Both the position numbers and the translations under genes were made by a program. Of a stretch of DNA of 64,000 nt, positions 31,139 to 38,972 are shown one piece after another. The stretch is from Actinoplanes sp. NBC_00393 (GTDB taxonomy: Bacteria > Actinomycetota > Actinomycetes > Mycobacteriales > Micromonosporaceae). The notes beneath the pieces are model-generated. The model was not told the origin of the DNA, did no database searches, and was given only the letters and a program-made list of their open reading frames with translations. The stretch is from positions 7,892,501-7,956,500 of the forward strand of contig NZ_CP107942.1 in the NCBI RefSeq assembly GCF_036053395.1, in the 5' to 3' direction. How positions within the stretch are numbered: position 1 is the first letter of the stretch; each line of letters opens with the position of its first letter.

Positions 31139-31981
31139 CTACTCGTAGCCGCCGTTGATGAGGCCGAGCCGAACCAGCTCGGTGAGCGGCTCGACCACGT
31201 TCGCCGCGCCGAACCCGACGAACAGCGGCCGCGGCCCGTCCCGGTACGCGCGGGCCGGCTCGACCAGCGGCACCGGATGGGTCGCCGCCAGCGCCTCAGC
31301 CACCTCCGCCACCTCACCGCCGTTCGCCGCGGCCACCGTCGCCACCAGCACATTCAGGAACCCATGGTGCGTGAAGCCGGTCTCCGGATCGGTGTGCCGG
31401 GTGGCATGCCGCAGTCCCGCGGCCAGCTTGAACGGGAGCTCCCGGTCGCGGCACGCGCAGATCACCGCGGCCAGTTCGACCGGCGTCGGAAACAGCTCAG
31501 CCGCCAGGCCGCCGACCCGGAACTTCGGGGCGATCGCCAGACCCGCGGCACGCGCTTCGGCGACCGAGTCGAGGGCGGCCAGCAGACCCCAGCTGAGCGG
31601 GATCTCCGCGTACAGCTGCAGACCGCGCTCGGCGGCCGCAAACGCACGCAGCGCATCGAGACCGGGCTGCGGATCCTCGCCGCGGCGCGCCACCGCCGCC
31701 TCGACGTGCTCGATCACCAGACCGGCGGCCCGCAACTTCTCGACCGTCACCGGCAGCGCGGCGGCCGGCACGTCGCCGATCAGACCGGCCGCCATGCGTG
31801 GCACCGGCTCGGTGCTGACGATCGAGGCCGGCACCAGCAGCGAACCGAGCAGGTCCGCATACCACGCACCGGTGTGCTCGTGATACTTGGCGACGCCGTC
31901 GGTCAGACCGATCGGGCTGGGCGGGAGCAGGGACGCGTCATCGACGAGCCCGGCATAGAGCGGAGGCACCATCGTCGACAC
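31139..31981 (-). CDS. Conserved-looking cytoplasmic protein, function unknown
   Basis: 280 aa, GTG start (ATG at 31972 is an alternative). No signal peptide or membrane segment. Alternating strand/helix pattern with IAPKFRVGGLAAE, FPTPVELAAVICAC and LPFKLAAGLRHATRHTDPE, reminiscent of a beta/alpha barrel with basic and histidine residues at strand ends, but no known enzyme signature is recognised. Stops 19 bp before the start of the downstream PQQ-like gene. Confidence 0.75.
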   Translation of the reverse strand: MSTMVPPLYAGLVDDASLLPPSPIGLTDGVAKYHEHTGAWYADLLGSLLVPASIVSTEPVPRMAAGLIGDVPAAALPVTVEKLRAAGLVIEHVEAAVARRGEDPQPGLDALRAFAAAERGLQLYAEIPLSWGLLAALDSVAEARAAGLAIAPKFRVGGLAAELFPTPVELAAVICACRDRELPFKLAAGLRHATRHTDPETGFTHHGFLNVLVATVAAANGGEVAEVAEALAATHPVPLVEPARAYRDGPRPLFVGFGAANVVEPLTELVRLGLINGGYE

Positions 31982-32038
31982 GAAATCGAACCTAATGGAC
32001 GGTGCGAGAAACGGACAACCACGCTTTTGCCCGCCACG

Positions 32039-33256
32039 TCACCGTTTCCCGGTCACCACCAGGAATTCCGCCACCGCAGCGAGAACCATGGCGATCACCA
32101 GCGGGGCCAGGCCGCCGATCGCCGCGTACAGGATCAGGAAGGCCGGGGCGACGAAGGTCAGGTAGGCCGCGACCGCCAGCCGGCGGTCGGCGGCCCGCAG
32201 CCGGGCCAGCACCGCACCCGCCGGCTCCGTGAGCCGACTGCGGAACCAGAACAGGATCGCACCGAAGACGAGTACGCCGATCAGGCCGCCCCAGATCCGC
32301 GAGATTCCCGTACTGATCATGGTCATCGCAGCGGTCAGCACGGCCGCGACCAGTGTGCCGCCGGCGCCGAACTGGACGGTCTCCCGCACCGACTCCGCCG
32401 ACTGCTCCGAGTTGTCCAGAACCGAGCGCCGCGGCCGGACGACCTCGTCAAACGGGGCCGGCTCCACCCTTGGTCCCGGCTCCCCTTTCGAGCCCAGCTC
32501 CCCTTTCGAGCCCGGCTCCCCTTTCGAGCCCGGCTCGCCCTTCGAGCCCGGCTCGCCCTTCGAGCCCGGCTCTGCTTTCGGGGTCGGCTCGGTCACTGCG
32601 GCGCCGCTACCCGGCGGGACCCCGAGGGACGCTTCCTCGGCCAGGTCCTCCAGTGCCCGCGCCCACCGGCGGCGCTCGAACCGCACGATGCCCAGCCCCT
32701 GGCCCGCGTCCCCGATCTCCGGATCCAGTTCCAGCGCCTCGCCGTAGGCCCGCTGCGCCAGATCGAACAGCCGCAGCCGAGCCGCGACGACGGCCAGAAC
32801 CAGGTGCGCCTCGGCCTCCGTCGGCGCGACCCGCACGCCGTGCCACGCGGCGTTCAGCGCCTCCTGGCCGTTGCGCGATTCACTCAGCAGGGCGGCTCCG
32901 GTCCGTTGCGCGTACGCGTCATCGGGCCAATTCTGCAGAATCTCACCGGCGACACGGGCGGCATCCGCGTACCGCCGACTGTCGGTGAGCGCCATGGCCC
33001 GAACGACCAGGGCGGACAGCTCCGGCGGCTGAACCGCAGCGGCAGCCCGATCAGCGGCGGCAAGCGCCTCAACCGGCTGATCAGCAGCCAGGTGAATGCG
33101 GGCCAGAGTCGCGAGAAGTGCGGTCTCTTGCGGCGCCGATTGCAGACCGGAAGCGATCTCTTCAGCGGCTTCGTCGTAGCGGCCGAGGTCGGCGAGCAGC
33201 AGGGCTCGCTGCCGGTGTTCCTCCGGCGTGGTGTCAGGCTCCAAGGGGGCGGGCAC
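32039..33256 (-). CDS. TPR protein with collagen-like linker and C-terminal membrane segments
   Basis: 405 aa, GTG start. Residues 10-200 are tetratricopeptide repeats (HRQRALLLADLGRYDEAAEEI, ALAAADRAAAAV, RYADAARVAGEIL, FDLAQRAYGEALELDPEIG). Residues about 227-264 are six to seven copies of GSKGEP, a Gly-X-Y collagen-type pattern encoded by near-identical 18-bp repeats. Three or four C-terminal hydrophobic segments follow (LVAAVLTAAMTMI, LIGVLVFGAILFWF, PAFLILYAAIGGLAPLVIAMV). TPRs presumably face the cytoplasm and mediate assembly. Partner unknown. Confidence 0.8.
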   Translation of the reverse strand: MPAPLEPDTTPEEHRQRALLLADLGRYDEAAEEIASGLQSAPQETALLATLARIHLAADQPVEALAAADRAAAAVQPPELSALVVRAMALTDSRRYADAARVAGEILQNWPDDAYAQRTGAALLSESRNGQEALNAAWHGVRVAPTEAEAHLVLAVVAARLRLFDLAQRAYGEALELDPEIGDAGQGLGIVRFERRRWARALEDLAEEASLGVPPGSGAAVTEPTPKAEPGSKGEPGSKGEPGSKGEPGSKGELGSKGEPGPRVEPAPFDEVVRPRRSVLDNSEQSAESVRETVQFGAGGTLVAAVLTAAMTMISTGISRIWGGLIGVLVFGAILFWFRSRLTEPAGAVLARLRAADRRLAVAAYLTFVAPAFLILYAAIGGLAPLVIAMVLAAVAEFLVVTGKR

Positions 33257-33275
33257 GTTGCCGAGCGTAGGCGCT

Positions 33276-33674
33276 CTACCTGGAGATCACTCGAGTCGGG
33301 GTGACCCGGCACACCACCCGCACCGTCTCCGGCCCGTCCGCGGTCCACGGCTCATTCGCGTACTTGTAGCTCAACTCGCCGATCAGATCCGCCTGATCGT
33401 CACTGAGCGCAACCGTCCCCTCCACCGTGCAGTACGAATACGGCTGCGCCGGATCGAACGCACAGATCGAAACTCGCGGGTCCCGCTCCATGTTCATCGT
33501 CTTCCGCCGCCCGCGCACCGTGGAGAAGAGCACGTCCCCACCGTCCCGCTTAACCCAGATCACAGTAGATTGTGGCGTCCCATCCGCATTCAAGGTGGTA
33601 AGCACCGCATAGGTGGGGTTATCAATCAACCGTCGAGCAACATCTGGCAGCGAGCCGATCATGGAAGTGATCAT
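33276..33674 (-). CDS. PPOX-class F420/FMN-dependent oxidoreductase
   Basis: About 132 aa from the ATG at 33674 (33662 also possible). Split-barrel flavin or F420 binding fold: LIDNPTYAVLTTLNADGTPQ, TVIWVKRDGGDVLFSTVRGR, KTMNMERDPRVSICAFDP and YCTVEGTVAL. The pattern matches the Rv1155-type actinobacterial family that reduces substrates with F420H2. Substrate unknown. Monocistronic, with the large repeat array immediately upstream. Confidence 0.9.
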   Translation of the reverse strand: MITSMIGSLPDVARRLIDNPTYAVLTTLNADGTPQSTVIWVKRDGGDVLFSTVRGRRKTMNMERDPRVSICAFDPAQPYSYCTVEGTVALSDDQADLIGELSYKYANEPWTADGPETVRVVCRVTPTRVISR

Positions 33675-33819
33675 GCCCGATGCCACCCCCGCCCCTCCCC
33701 GTGACGATCAACACCCACATCCCCAGCGCCAATCCCTCCCCGCAGCCACCCCGTTGCCCCGGCCTCTTGATCATCTCCAACTGCCACCCACCGCCGCCTC
33801 CCACGCACCAGGCCGCACC

Positions 33820-34230
33820 CACCGTCAGCCACCCTTCCCAGCTGACCCCGAGCGCCGCCTCCCGCCCGCGAAAGCAGCACTGACCGTCAGCCAAACTTCT
33901 CGGCTGACCCCGAACGTCGCCTCCCGCCCACGGAAGCAGCACTGACCGTCAGCCAAACACCCCAGCTGACCCCGAACGTCGCTTCCCGCCCGCGGAAACA
34001 GCACTGACCGTCAGCCAAACACCCCAGCTGACCCCGAACGTCGCTTCCCGCCCGCGGAAACAGCACTGACCGTCAGCCGAACCCCCAGCTGACGCCGAGC
34101 GTCGCTTCCTAACCGCGGAAGGAGCGCTGACCGTCAGCCAAACTTCTCGGCTGACCCGGAGCGTTGCTTCCCGGCCGTTCAAGGCGCATTGGGTGTCAGC
34201 TGGGTGGGTCGGCTGACGCTCAGCGTTGCT
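33820..34230. repeat. Array C: seven-unit 62-bp palindromic repeat array
   Basis: Units start at 33841, 33903, 33965, 34027, 34088, 34150 and 34212 (spacing 62, 62, 62, 61, 62, 62), with a half unit from 33820. Consensus GCTGACCCCGAACGTCGCTT, CCCGCCCGCGGAAACAGCAC, TGACCGTCAGCCAAACACCC. The third and fourth units are virtually identical; the outer ones have decayed. The array lies between the ispF stop and the PPOX start. The adjoining 33690-33820 is C-rich low-complexity sequence with no gene. Confidence 0.92.
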
Positions 34231-34323
34231 AGCTCAGACCTCGACCTGGAAGGTGTCCATACGCACGGGCCCATGATCGATACGGCCGCCGGCCCAGGTG
34301 GGGCACGGCAGATCCAAGATCGA

Positions 34324-34800
34324 CTAGGTGGTGGCGTAGACCATCGCTACGGCTGTGCCGGCCAAACCCTCGCCGCGACCGGTCAGGCCCAGGCCGTCGG
34401 CTGTGGTTCCCGCGACCGTGACCGGGGCGCCCACCGCGTCCGAGAGGATCTTCTCCGCCTCGTCCCGCCGCTTCCCGATCTTCGGCCGATTGCCGATGAC
34501 CTGCACCGAAACGTTGCCGATCTCGAAGCCGGCCGCTCGCACCCGACGGGCCGTCTCCGTGAGCAACGCCACCCCGGATGCGCCGGCCCACTCCGGCCGG
34601 CTCGTCCCGTAGTTACTCCCGAGATCCCCGAGCCCCGCCGCGGAGAGGAGCGCATCGCAGGCCGCATGCGCCGCCACGTCAGCGTCGGAGTGCCCGGCCA
34701 GCCCGGGTTCGCCGGGCCAGTGCAGACCCGCCACCCAGCAGGGCCTCTCCGGGTCGAAGGCGTGGACGTCGGTACCGATGCCGACCCGCGGAACGATCAC
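34324..34800 (-). CDS. ispF: 2-C-methyl-D-erythritol 2,4-cyclodiphosphate synthase
   Basis: 158 aa, GTG start. MEP pathway step forming MEcPP from CDP-ME 2-phosphate. Metal ligands in [11 protein letters not shown] (Asp8, His10) and [31 protein letters not shown] and the C-terminal [14 protein letters not shown] also match. Complete. Separated from ispD by 336 bp, although the two are adjacent or fused in many bacteria, and followed by repeat array C instead of cysS. Confidence 0.96.
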   Translation of the reverse strand: MIVPRVGIGTDVHAFDPERPCWVAGLHWPGEPGLAGHSDADVAAHAACDALLSAAGLGDLGSNYGTSRPEWAGASGVALLTETARRVRAAGFEIGNVSVQVIGNRPKIGKRRDEAEKILSDAVGAPVTVAGTTADGLGLTGRGEGLAGTAVAMVYATT

Positions 34801-35136
34801 CCCGGCAGCCTACGCCGGACCCAATTCCACGATCTTGGCTAGTCACACAAAGGCCCTGCCGAAAGCGATTCCGCTACTTCCACTCAAGGACGCCGGCACT
34901 GATTCGCAGATCGCACCGCCGCGAGATCCTGTGAATTCCAGCCCACCCCTAGCTCCCGCAATTCCAGAAGATCGACAATGGCTGCGCGGCCACGAATCGA
35001 GGCACCACGCCGAGCAGAGTGGCGATCACGGTCATAGTCGCTGGCTCGGCCCGGCCAAAGACTCCGGCAAGGCGATTAGGCCGAGCCAACACCGGACGAG
35101 CCGACACTGAGTTGAGCCGCGATGTGGCTGGACCGG
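34801..35136. other. 336-bp gap between ispD and ispF, no gene seen
   Basis: Appears less GC-rich than its surroundings. No open frame with a ribosome-binding site, no tRNA fold and no member of the 62-bp repeat family. May hold an ispF promoter, or be a remnant of an insertion. Confidence 0.5.
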
Positions 35137-35865
35137 TTACGCCGGGGCGTCAGGGTCCGGCAAGGTAAGCAGGTGAGTGGCCAACGCCAAGTCGATCGGC
35201 CTGGTGATCTTCAAGGCCAGGTCGGAGCCCGGGACACAAACCACCGGACGGCCGAGTTTTTCGACGGCGCCGGCATCGTCGGTGTGGCTGTCGGCGGCCG
35301 CGGCGTGGGCGGCCCGCAAGGTTGAAGCGCGGAAGCCCTGCGGGGTCTGGACGGCCCGCAGCACTGAGCGGTCGACCGTGCCGAGGACGGCACCCTCGGG
35401 GGAGACCTCTTTGATGGTGTCGACGACCGGCAGGACCGGGATGACCGCGTCGGCACCGTCGCGGACTGCGGCGGCGACCCGCTCGACCAGGGAGACCGGC
35501 GCCAGGCAGCGGGCCGCGTCGTGGACCAGCACGATGCCGACGTCGGAAGGGACGACGGCGAGTGCGGCAGCGACCGACTCCTGGCGCTCGGCGCCGCCGG
35601 CCACGACAGTGACCGGGGCGATCGCGGCGAGCAGGGTGTGCACGGCGTCCACCTCGGCGGGTGGGGCGGCCACGACGATCATGCGGACCGAAGGCGCTGC
35701 GGCGATCCGCCGGATGGCGTGGACCAGCAGCGGCTCGCCCTCGAGGAGGCGGAGGGCCTTGGGGGCGCCGGGACCGAGGCGAAGCCCGGCACCAGCGGCT
35801 GGAACGACGACCGCGACGTCACCGCGAGCATTGAGCTGCGCGGTCACGTCGCGGTCGTCGGACAC
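35137..35865 (-). CDS. ispD: 2-C-methyl-D-erythritol 4-phosphate cytidylyltransferase
   Basis: 242 aa. Transfers CMP from CTP to MEP in isoprenoid synthesis. Nucleotide-binding opening VVVPAAGAGLRLGPGAPKAL with the conserved GxGxR and PKA, VLVHDAARCLAP, VVDTIKEV and VQTPQGFRASTL, then DDAGAVEKLG. Lies 29 bp downstream of carD on the same strand, as in other actinobacteria. Confidence 0.95.
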   Translation of the reverse strand: MSDDRDVTAQLNARGDVAVVVPAAGAGLRLGPGAPKALRLLEGEPLLVHAIRRIAAAPSVRMIVVAAPPAEVDAVHTLLAAIAPVTVVAGGAERQESVAAALAVVPSDVGIVLVHDAARCLAPVSLVERVAAAVRDGADAVIPVLPVVDTIKEVSPEGAVLGTVDRSVLRAVQTPQGFRASTLRAAHAAAADSHTDDAGAVEKLGRPVVCVPGSDLALKITRPIDLALATHLLTLPDPDAPA

Positions 35866-35894
35866 AGTTTTGAGGAGTGCTTGCGTCGGGTGGA

Positions 35895-36380
35895 TCAGGC
35901 CTCGGTGAGGACCTTGTCGAGCAGGACCTCAGCCTCGTCCTTGGTGCTCTTCTCAGCGAGGGCCACCTCGCCGACCAGAATGTCACGAGCCTTGGCGAGC
36001 ATCCGCTTCTCGCCCGCCGACAGGCCACGCTCACGCTCACGACGCCAGAGGTCACGAACAACCTCAGCAACCTTCAGCGGGTTGCCGGAAGCGAGCTTCT
36101 CGAGGTTGGCCTTGTAGCGCCGCGACCAGTTGGTCGGCTCCTCGGTGTGCGGGGCGCGGAGGACGTCGAAGACCTTACCCAGGCCTTCCTCGCCAACCAC
36201 TTCGCGCACGCCGACTTCCTCGGCATTCTCAGCGGGCACTCGAACAGTAAGATCGCCTTGGGCGACACGCAGAACGAGGTACTGCCTTTCAACGCCCTTG
36301 ATGACCCTAGTCTCGATTGCCTCGATGAGTGCGGCCCCGTGGTGGGGGTAAACAACGGTCTCGCCGACACTGAAAACCAT
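35895..36380 (-). CDS. carD: CarD-family RNA polymerase-binding regulator
   Basis: 161 aa. Residues 1-60 form the Tudor-like RNAP-interaction domain ([20 protein letters not shown]); the rest is the helical DNA-binding domain with [40 protein letters not shown] and a conserved tryptophan. It stabilises open promoter complexes at rRNA and many other promoters and is essential in mycobacteria. Start preceded by AAAGGGG. Divergent from the accessory gene at 36716. Confidence 0.97.
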   Translation of the reverse strand: MVFSVGETVVYPHHGAALIEAIETRVIKGVERQYLVLRVAQGDLTVRVPAENAEEVGVREVVGEEGLGKVFDVLRAPHTEEPTNWSRRYKANLEKLASGNPLKVAEVVRDLWRRERERGLSAGEKRMLAKARDILVGEVALAEKSTKDEAEVLLDKVLTEA

Positions 36381-36493
36381 AGGTTCGAAACCCCTTTCGC
36401 TGTGTCTAGGGTAACACGCTCCGGCGGCCGTGTCTCGCCCTGACGGTCACTGTTAGTGCAGCTCAGAGGCCCTGTGATGGGGCTTTCTCCCGC

Positions 36494-36523
36494 TTGACAC
36501 CGGCGCAAGAAGCTGCCTAAGTA
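36494..36523 (+). promoter_or_regulatory. Sigma70-type promoter in the carD divergent region
   Basis: TTGACA (36494-36499), 18-nt spacer, TAAGTA (36518-36523), directed toward the gene at 36716 with a leader of about 190 nt. The rest of 36381-36715 contains no gene; a TACCCT/TAGACA -10-like stretch about 30 nt before carD may serve the other strand. Confidence 0.5.
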
Positions 36524-36715
36524 ACACAAAGTGACCGCGGCGTCACGTCTCCCGCCAACGAGTCGGAAATTTCGGACCTGATGGCTTTGTGAGATCAAGC
36601 TTATCGCTAAGGTCAGGAACGACGCACCACTGGCGATGCGACCCCCGGGTAGGGGACGCTGGACGGAAGTTCCCCGACCGAAGCAAGATCTGGTCGGTAA
36701 GGGGGGAGGTGAGTC

Positions 36716-37462
36716 ATGGCTGGCGCAAGCGACAACAACGGCTGGCCGCCCGACGGCGGTACCCCCGATGATCTTCCGGACCTCCCCGAGGAGTGGGGGG
36801 TCATCGTCATTCCGGACGATCTCTCCGAGCTCTCCGACGAGGTCGACGCGGTCCGTGCCGAGCTCAACACGGCGCCGCCGCCCACCCCGTGGCAGAAGCT
36901 CCGCAAGCTCGGCGCGCTCGCCGTGCGTACCCCTGTTTTGATCATCTCGATGGCCATCCTGGTGACCGTGGCCAGCCTGTTCGCCTCGGCCTGGCCAGGG
37001 CCGCCGCGGCAGCCCGCCACCCAGCGCACCGCCGCCACGCAGAGCCCGACCGGCACGCTGCCCGCGCTGGAGATGATCGGGCCGGACGGTCAGTTGGTCT
37101 CGCTCACCGGCCAGTTGCCGGCCGTCGTGCTGCTGACCGACGGCTGCTCCTGCAACGACCTGATCACCGGCACCGTGGCCGGCGTCAGTTCGGGGACGGC
37201 GGTTCTCGTCGTCACGGCCGCCAGGACCACACCGACCACGACGCTGGCCCTCCCACCGGCCCGGACCCCGCAGGCGGACGGGAAGGTCGTCACCCACCTG
37301 CGCGACCAGACCGACACCCTGCGCAAGAAGCTGGATCTGGGCGCACCGGACGGGACAGCGGCGGTGCTCCTCGTCGACAAGCCGGGGAAGATCGTGCAGC
37401 GAATGCCGCGGGTCGCGTCGGCCGAAGTGATCCTGCCGTACCTTCCACAGCTGAGCCGTTAA
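36716..37462 (+). CDS. Single-pass membrane protein, function unknown
   Basis: 248 aa with a strong RBS (GGGGGGAGGTGAG). Acidic N-terminal 60 residues, one membrane segment at about 75-95 (TPVLIISMAILVTVASLF), then an extracytoplasmic domain with LPAVVLLTDGCSCNDLITG and AAVLLVDKPGKIVQRM. The strand-CxC-helix arrangement recalls a thioredoxin-like fold but without CxxC, so it is probably not a redox enzyme. Its last codon overlaps the convergent 150-aa gene by 4 bp. Confidence 0.75.
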   Translation: MAGASDNNGWPPDGGTPDDLPDLPEEWGVIVIPDDLSELSDEVDAVRAELNTAPPPTPWQKLRKLGALAVRTPVLIISMAILVTVASLFASAWPGPPRQPATQRTAATQSPTGTLPALEMIGPDGQLVSLTGQLPAVVLLTDGCSCNDLITGTVAGVSSGTAVLVVTAARTTPTTTLALPPARTPQADGKVVTHLRDQTDTLRKKLDLGAPDGTAAVLLVDKPGKIVQRMPRVASAEVILPYLPQLSR

Positions 37463-37911
37463 CGGTCCATCCGTTGCAGTGTGTAACGGAAGACGACCGG
37501 CCCGGCGGCTTCGACGTTGACCCGCAGATGCAGGTTGTCGGCGAGTCCCACGGTGAACACCTCGGGGGTACGCGCGCCGGAGCACCGCATCCCCCGCCCG
37601 GAGTCGTAACGGCTGAGGCTCACCCGCACCCGGCTGCCGTTGTCGCCCGCGCAGATCACCGAGACCAGGAACTCACCGTGGCCGACGTCGGCCACCTCCT
37701 CGTGCCCGGCACCGTCCTGCAGCGCCAGGGTGGTAGCCATCTCCTGGTCGCCGACGTCCGGCAGGAGTTGCTCGGCGCTCAGCCGCCAGTGCAGCAGCCG
37801 GGGGTCGGTGGTCTGCCGTGGCGCGGTCTGCCACCACCAGAGCCCACCGCCCAGCAAGATCATTGCGGTCAGCAGATGCAGCACCGCACCGCGTCCCCGT
37901 TCGCCGCTCAC
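37459..37911 (-). CDS. Small membrane-anchored protein coupled to the type III PKS operon
   Basis: 150 aa from the GTG at 37911, chosen because GTGA overlaps the PKS stop. One N-terminal membrane segment (AVLHLLTAMILLGGGLWWW), then a beta-rich outer domain with two Cys (VSVICAGDNGSR, GMRCSGARTPEVF) likely to pair. No known family recognised. As fourth cistron of an operon with consecutive 4-nt overlaps it probably serves the same pathway or its export; no enzymatic motif. Confidence 0.7.
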   Translation of the reverse strand: MSGERGRGAVLHLLTAMILLGGGLWWWQTAPRQTTDPRLLHWRLSAEQLLPDVGDQEMATTLALQDGAGHEEVADVGHGEFLVSVICAGDNGSRVRVSLSRYDSGRGMRCSGARTPEVFTVGLADNLHLRVNVEAAGPVVFRYTLQRMDR

Positions 37912-38972
37912 GCTCCGAGCGTAGAGGCCTCCAGAAGAGTGACATAGAGGGTGAGGCCGGGGCCGAACGCGAGCATCACGATCCGGCGCGGTGGACGCTC
38001 GCGGCGGCGTAGGGCGTCCAGCACCAGCAATACAGTGGGTGAGGAGCAGTTTCCGTACGCGGAGAGCACCCCTCGAGAGGCCGAGAGCGCCGCATCGTCC
38101 AGCCCGAGCTGCTCCTGGACCACGTCGAGGATCTTCGGACCGCCCGGGTGCACCGCCCAGCCGTCCACGTCGGCGATGCTCCGGCCGTGCCGCGCGAGCA
38201 CGTCGTCGACCAGCCCGCGGACGTGCGTGGCGAGCACCGACGGGACCTGCGGTGACAGGCCCATCCGAAAGCCGAGGTCGGTGACTTCCCAGGTCATGTG
38301 GTCGGCCGTGGTGGTGTCGGTGATCGCGGCGACCTCGCGTACGGCGTACCCCGAAGGGTGTTGATCTTGAGGGGTGAGCACCGCGGCGGTGGCCGCGTCG
38401 GAGAAGAGCGCGTGCGAGACGATCTGCTGGATGTCGGTGCGGGTGCTCGCCGGCTGCAGGTGCAGGCTGGTCAGCTCGGCGCAGAGCAGCAGAGCGGGAC
38501 GGTTGCGGGCCACCACGAAGTCGCTCGCCGTCCCGAGGCCCGGCAACGCGGCGTAACAACCCATGTGCCCGACGAAGAGGCGTTGCACGCTCGGTGACAT
38601 CCCGAGATCCCGGGCGAGGAGGATGTCCAGCCCCGGCGTGGCGTAGCCGGTGCACGAGCAGACCGCGAAGAGACCGAGCTCGCCGGCGCTCACCCCGGCG
38701 TCTTCCAGGGCCCGGCTCACCGCCGCCTTGCCCAGCGGGATGGCCTCCACCTGGTAGCGGCGCATCCGGCGCTCGGTGGACCAGGTGGAGACGTCTTCCA
38801 GCAGGGGATTCACCGCGGCCTGGCGGGTGCGTACGCCGGAGTTCTCGAAGATCCGCCGGGCCAGGGCCAGCCGCGCCCCGGTGTGGTGCCGGGCGAAATA
38901 CCCGGACCAGATGTCGTCCTGGGAGACCGAGGGCGGAAGCGCGACGCCGAGGCCGCTGATCACGGCGTTCAC
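37908..38972 (-). CDS. Type III polyketide synthase (alkylresorcinol-synthase-like)
   Basis: 354 aa from the GTG at 38972 (GTGA overlap with the flavoprotein stop). Chalcone-synthase-like homodimeric ketosynthase condensing malonyl units onto an acyl starter. The catalytic triad is intact: Cys near 137 (VGHMGCYAAL), His near 275 (WAVHPGGPKIL) and Asn near 308 (SAYGNCSSPTVL); GFRMGL and FGPGLT motifs are present. With a flavoprotein, methyltransferase and UbiA prenyltransferase alongside, it resembles AgqA of the alkyl-O-dihydrogeranyl-methoxyhydroquinone cluster known from Actinoplanes missouriensis, which makes alkylresorcinols from fatty acyl starters. Product identity is inferred from context. 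Confidence 0.92.
   Translation of the reverse strand: MNAVISGLGVALPPSVSQDDIWSGYFARHHTGARLALARRIFENSGVRTRQAAVNPLLEDVSTWSTERRMRRYQVEAIPLGKAAVSRALEDAGVSAGELGLFAVCSCTGYATPGLDILLARDLGMSPSVQRLFVGHMGCYAALPGLGTASDFVVARNRPALLLCAELTSLHLQPASTRTDIQQIVSHALFSDAATAAVLTPQDQHPSGYAVREVAAITDTTTADHMTWEVTDLGFRMGLSPQVPSVLATHVRGLVDDVLARHGRSIADVDGWAVHPGGPKILDVVQEQLGLDDAALSASRGVLSAYGNCSSPTVLLVLDALRRRERPPRRIVMLAFGPGLTLYVTLLEASTLGA

Noticed and set aside
33820..34230. CRISPR array
   Set aside because: The whole 62-bp unit is conserved, with no constant-repeat/unique-spacer division, and no cas genes are near.
34801..35136. tRNA or riboswitch in the ispD-ispF gap
   Set aside because: No cloverleaf or known aptamer core could be drawn.
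36716..37462. Thioredoxin-like redox enzyme
   Set aside because: The motif is CSC without the CxxC active site; kept as unknown membrane protein.
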